A stretch of 5,876 nt of DNA from Pseudomonadota bacterium (GTDB lineage: Bacteria > Pseudomonadota > Gammaproteobacteria > Pseudomonadales > Pseudomonadaceae). This document shows, in pieces, positions 5,364 through 5,876 of this stretch. Location: positions 1 through 5,876 of the forward strand of contig JAEWGL010000223.1 in NCBI GenBank assembly GCA_023388335.1, given 5' to 3'. Under the pieces are notes generated by a model. That model searched no databases and was not told where the DNA came from. It saw only the letters and a program-made list of their open reading frames with translations. Position 1 is the stretch's first letter; each line of letters opens with the position of its first letter. The position numbers and the translations under genes were made by a program.

Positions 5364-5876
5364 TTACTCGACGGTCAGCACGCCGCGGCGGACCTGGTCA
5401 CGCTCGATCGACTCGAACAAGGCCTTGAAGTTGCCCTCGCCGAAGCCATCATCGCCCTTGCGCTGAATGAACTCGAAGAACACCGGGCCCATGAGGGTTT
5501 CCGAGAATATCTGCAACAGCAGGCGCTTGTCGCCGGAATCCGCGGCGCCATCGAGCAGAATGCCGCGGGTCTGCAGTTCACCGACCGGCTCGCCGTGACC
5601 CGGCAAGCGGCCTTCGAGCATTTCGTAGTAAGTCTCTGGTGGCGCGGTCATGAAACGCATGCCTAGCGCCTTGAGCCGGTCCCAGGTATCGATCAGGTCG
5701 TCGGTGAGGAAGGCCACGTGCTGGATGCCCTCGCCGTTGAACTGCATGAGGAATTCTTCGATCTGCCCGGCGCCCTTGGACGACTCTTCATTCAATGGAA
5801 TGCGGATCATGCCGTCCGGCGCAGTCATGGCCTTGGACGTCAGGCCGGTGTATTCGCCCTTGATGTCGAAGTAGCG
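5364..5876 (-). CDS. hpd: 4-hydroxyphenylpyruvate dioxygenase, C-terminal part (5' end outside window)
   Basis: The last 170 residues of HPPD, the non-heme Fe(II) enzyme that converts 4-hydroxyphenylpyruvate and O2 to homogentisate and CO2 in tyrosine and phenylalanine breakdown; homogentisate also feeds pyomelanin. The reading frame is open to the window edge (RYFDIKGEYTGLTSKA precedes the first internal Met at 5828), so the start lies beyond 5876. Visible family marks are RIPLNEESSKGAGQIEEFL, the iron ligand His in GIQHVAFLTDD (codon 5718-5720), the facial-triad Glu in PVFFEFIQRKG and the C-terminal helix GNFKALFESIERDQ. If the whole protein is 357 residues, these ligands number H240 and E322, matching the Pseudomonas enzyme; the third ligand, H161, is outside the window. 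The stop is TAA. No disruption is seen. It converges with the CSS gene across the stem-loop at 5322-5353. Confidence 0.97.
   Translation of the reverse strand, partial: RYFDIKGEYTGLTSKAMTAPDGMIRIPLNEESSKGAGQIEEFLMQFNGEGIQHVAFLTDDLIDTWDRLKALGMRFMTAPPETYYEMLEGRLPGHGEPVGELQTRGILLDGAADSGDKRLLLQIFSETLMGPVFFEFIQRKGDDGFGEGNFKALFESIERDQVRRGVLTVE

Overview
The window is GC-rich and gene-dense, with coding style, start contexts and protein sequences typical of Pseudomonas, most likely the fluorescens/putida side. The clearest taxonomic marker is the 3' end of hpd on the minus strand. Its visible iron ligands fall at residues 240 and 322 if the full protein is 357 residues, as in the classical Pseudomonas 4-hydroxyphenylpyruvate dioxygenase.

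Layout, left to right. (1) 1-185: a short stretch with no recognisable gene, possibly the tail of an upstream gene. (2) 186-1241 (+): a membrane-anchored HEAT/TPR scaffold protein. (3) 1353-3020 (+): a soluble hybrid histidine kinase with a degenerate N-terminal receiver, a complete kinase core and an intact C-terminal receiver, starting at TTG behind a strong Shine-Dalgarno. (4) 3122-3574 (-): a small zinc deaminase that closely resembles yeast-type cytosine deaminase. (5) 3716-4426 (+): a DJ-1/PfpI superfamily protein of the Hsp31 (glutathione-independent glyoxalase III) type, divergent from the deaminase across a 141-bp shared promoter region. (6) 4539-5312 (+): a two-TM protein with a periplasmic CSS-motif sensor domain that ends just after TM2, where an EAL phosphodiesterase domain would normally follow. 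(7) 5364-5876 (-): the C-terminal 170 residues of HPPD, convergent with the CSS gene across a 51-bp gap that holds a perfect 11-bp stem-loop.

The genes do not form one obvious pathway. Strand changes (+ + - + + -) split the window into several transcription units. The TPR gene and the kinase are co-directional with a 111-bp gap and might be linked; the deaminase and the Hsp31-like gene share a divergent promoter region; hpd belongs to tyrosine/phenylalanine breakdown (homogentisate pathway). The features most worth a second look are the EAL-less CSS sensor, the yeast-like cytosine deaminase and the anchored HEAT/TPR protein, which looks like the C-terminal half of a multiheme cytochrome family. 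I see no CRISPR array, insertion sequence, phage gene, tRNA or rRNA, and no clearly new multi-gene system.
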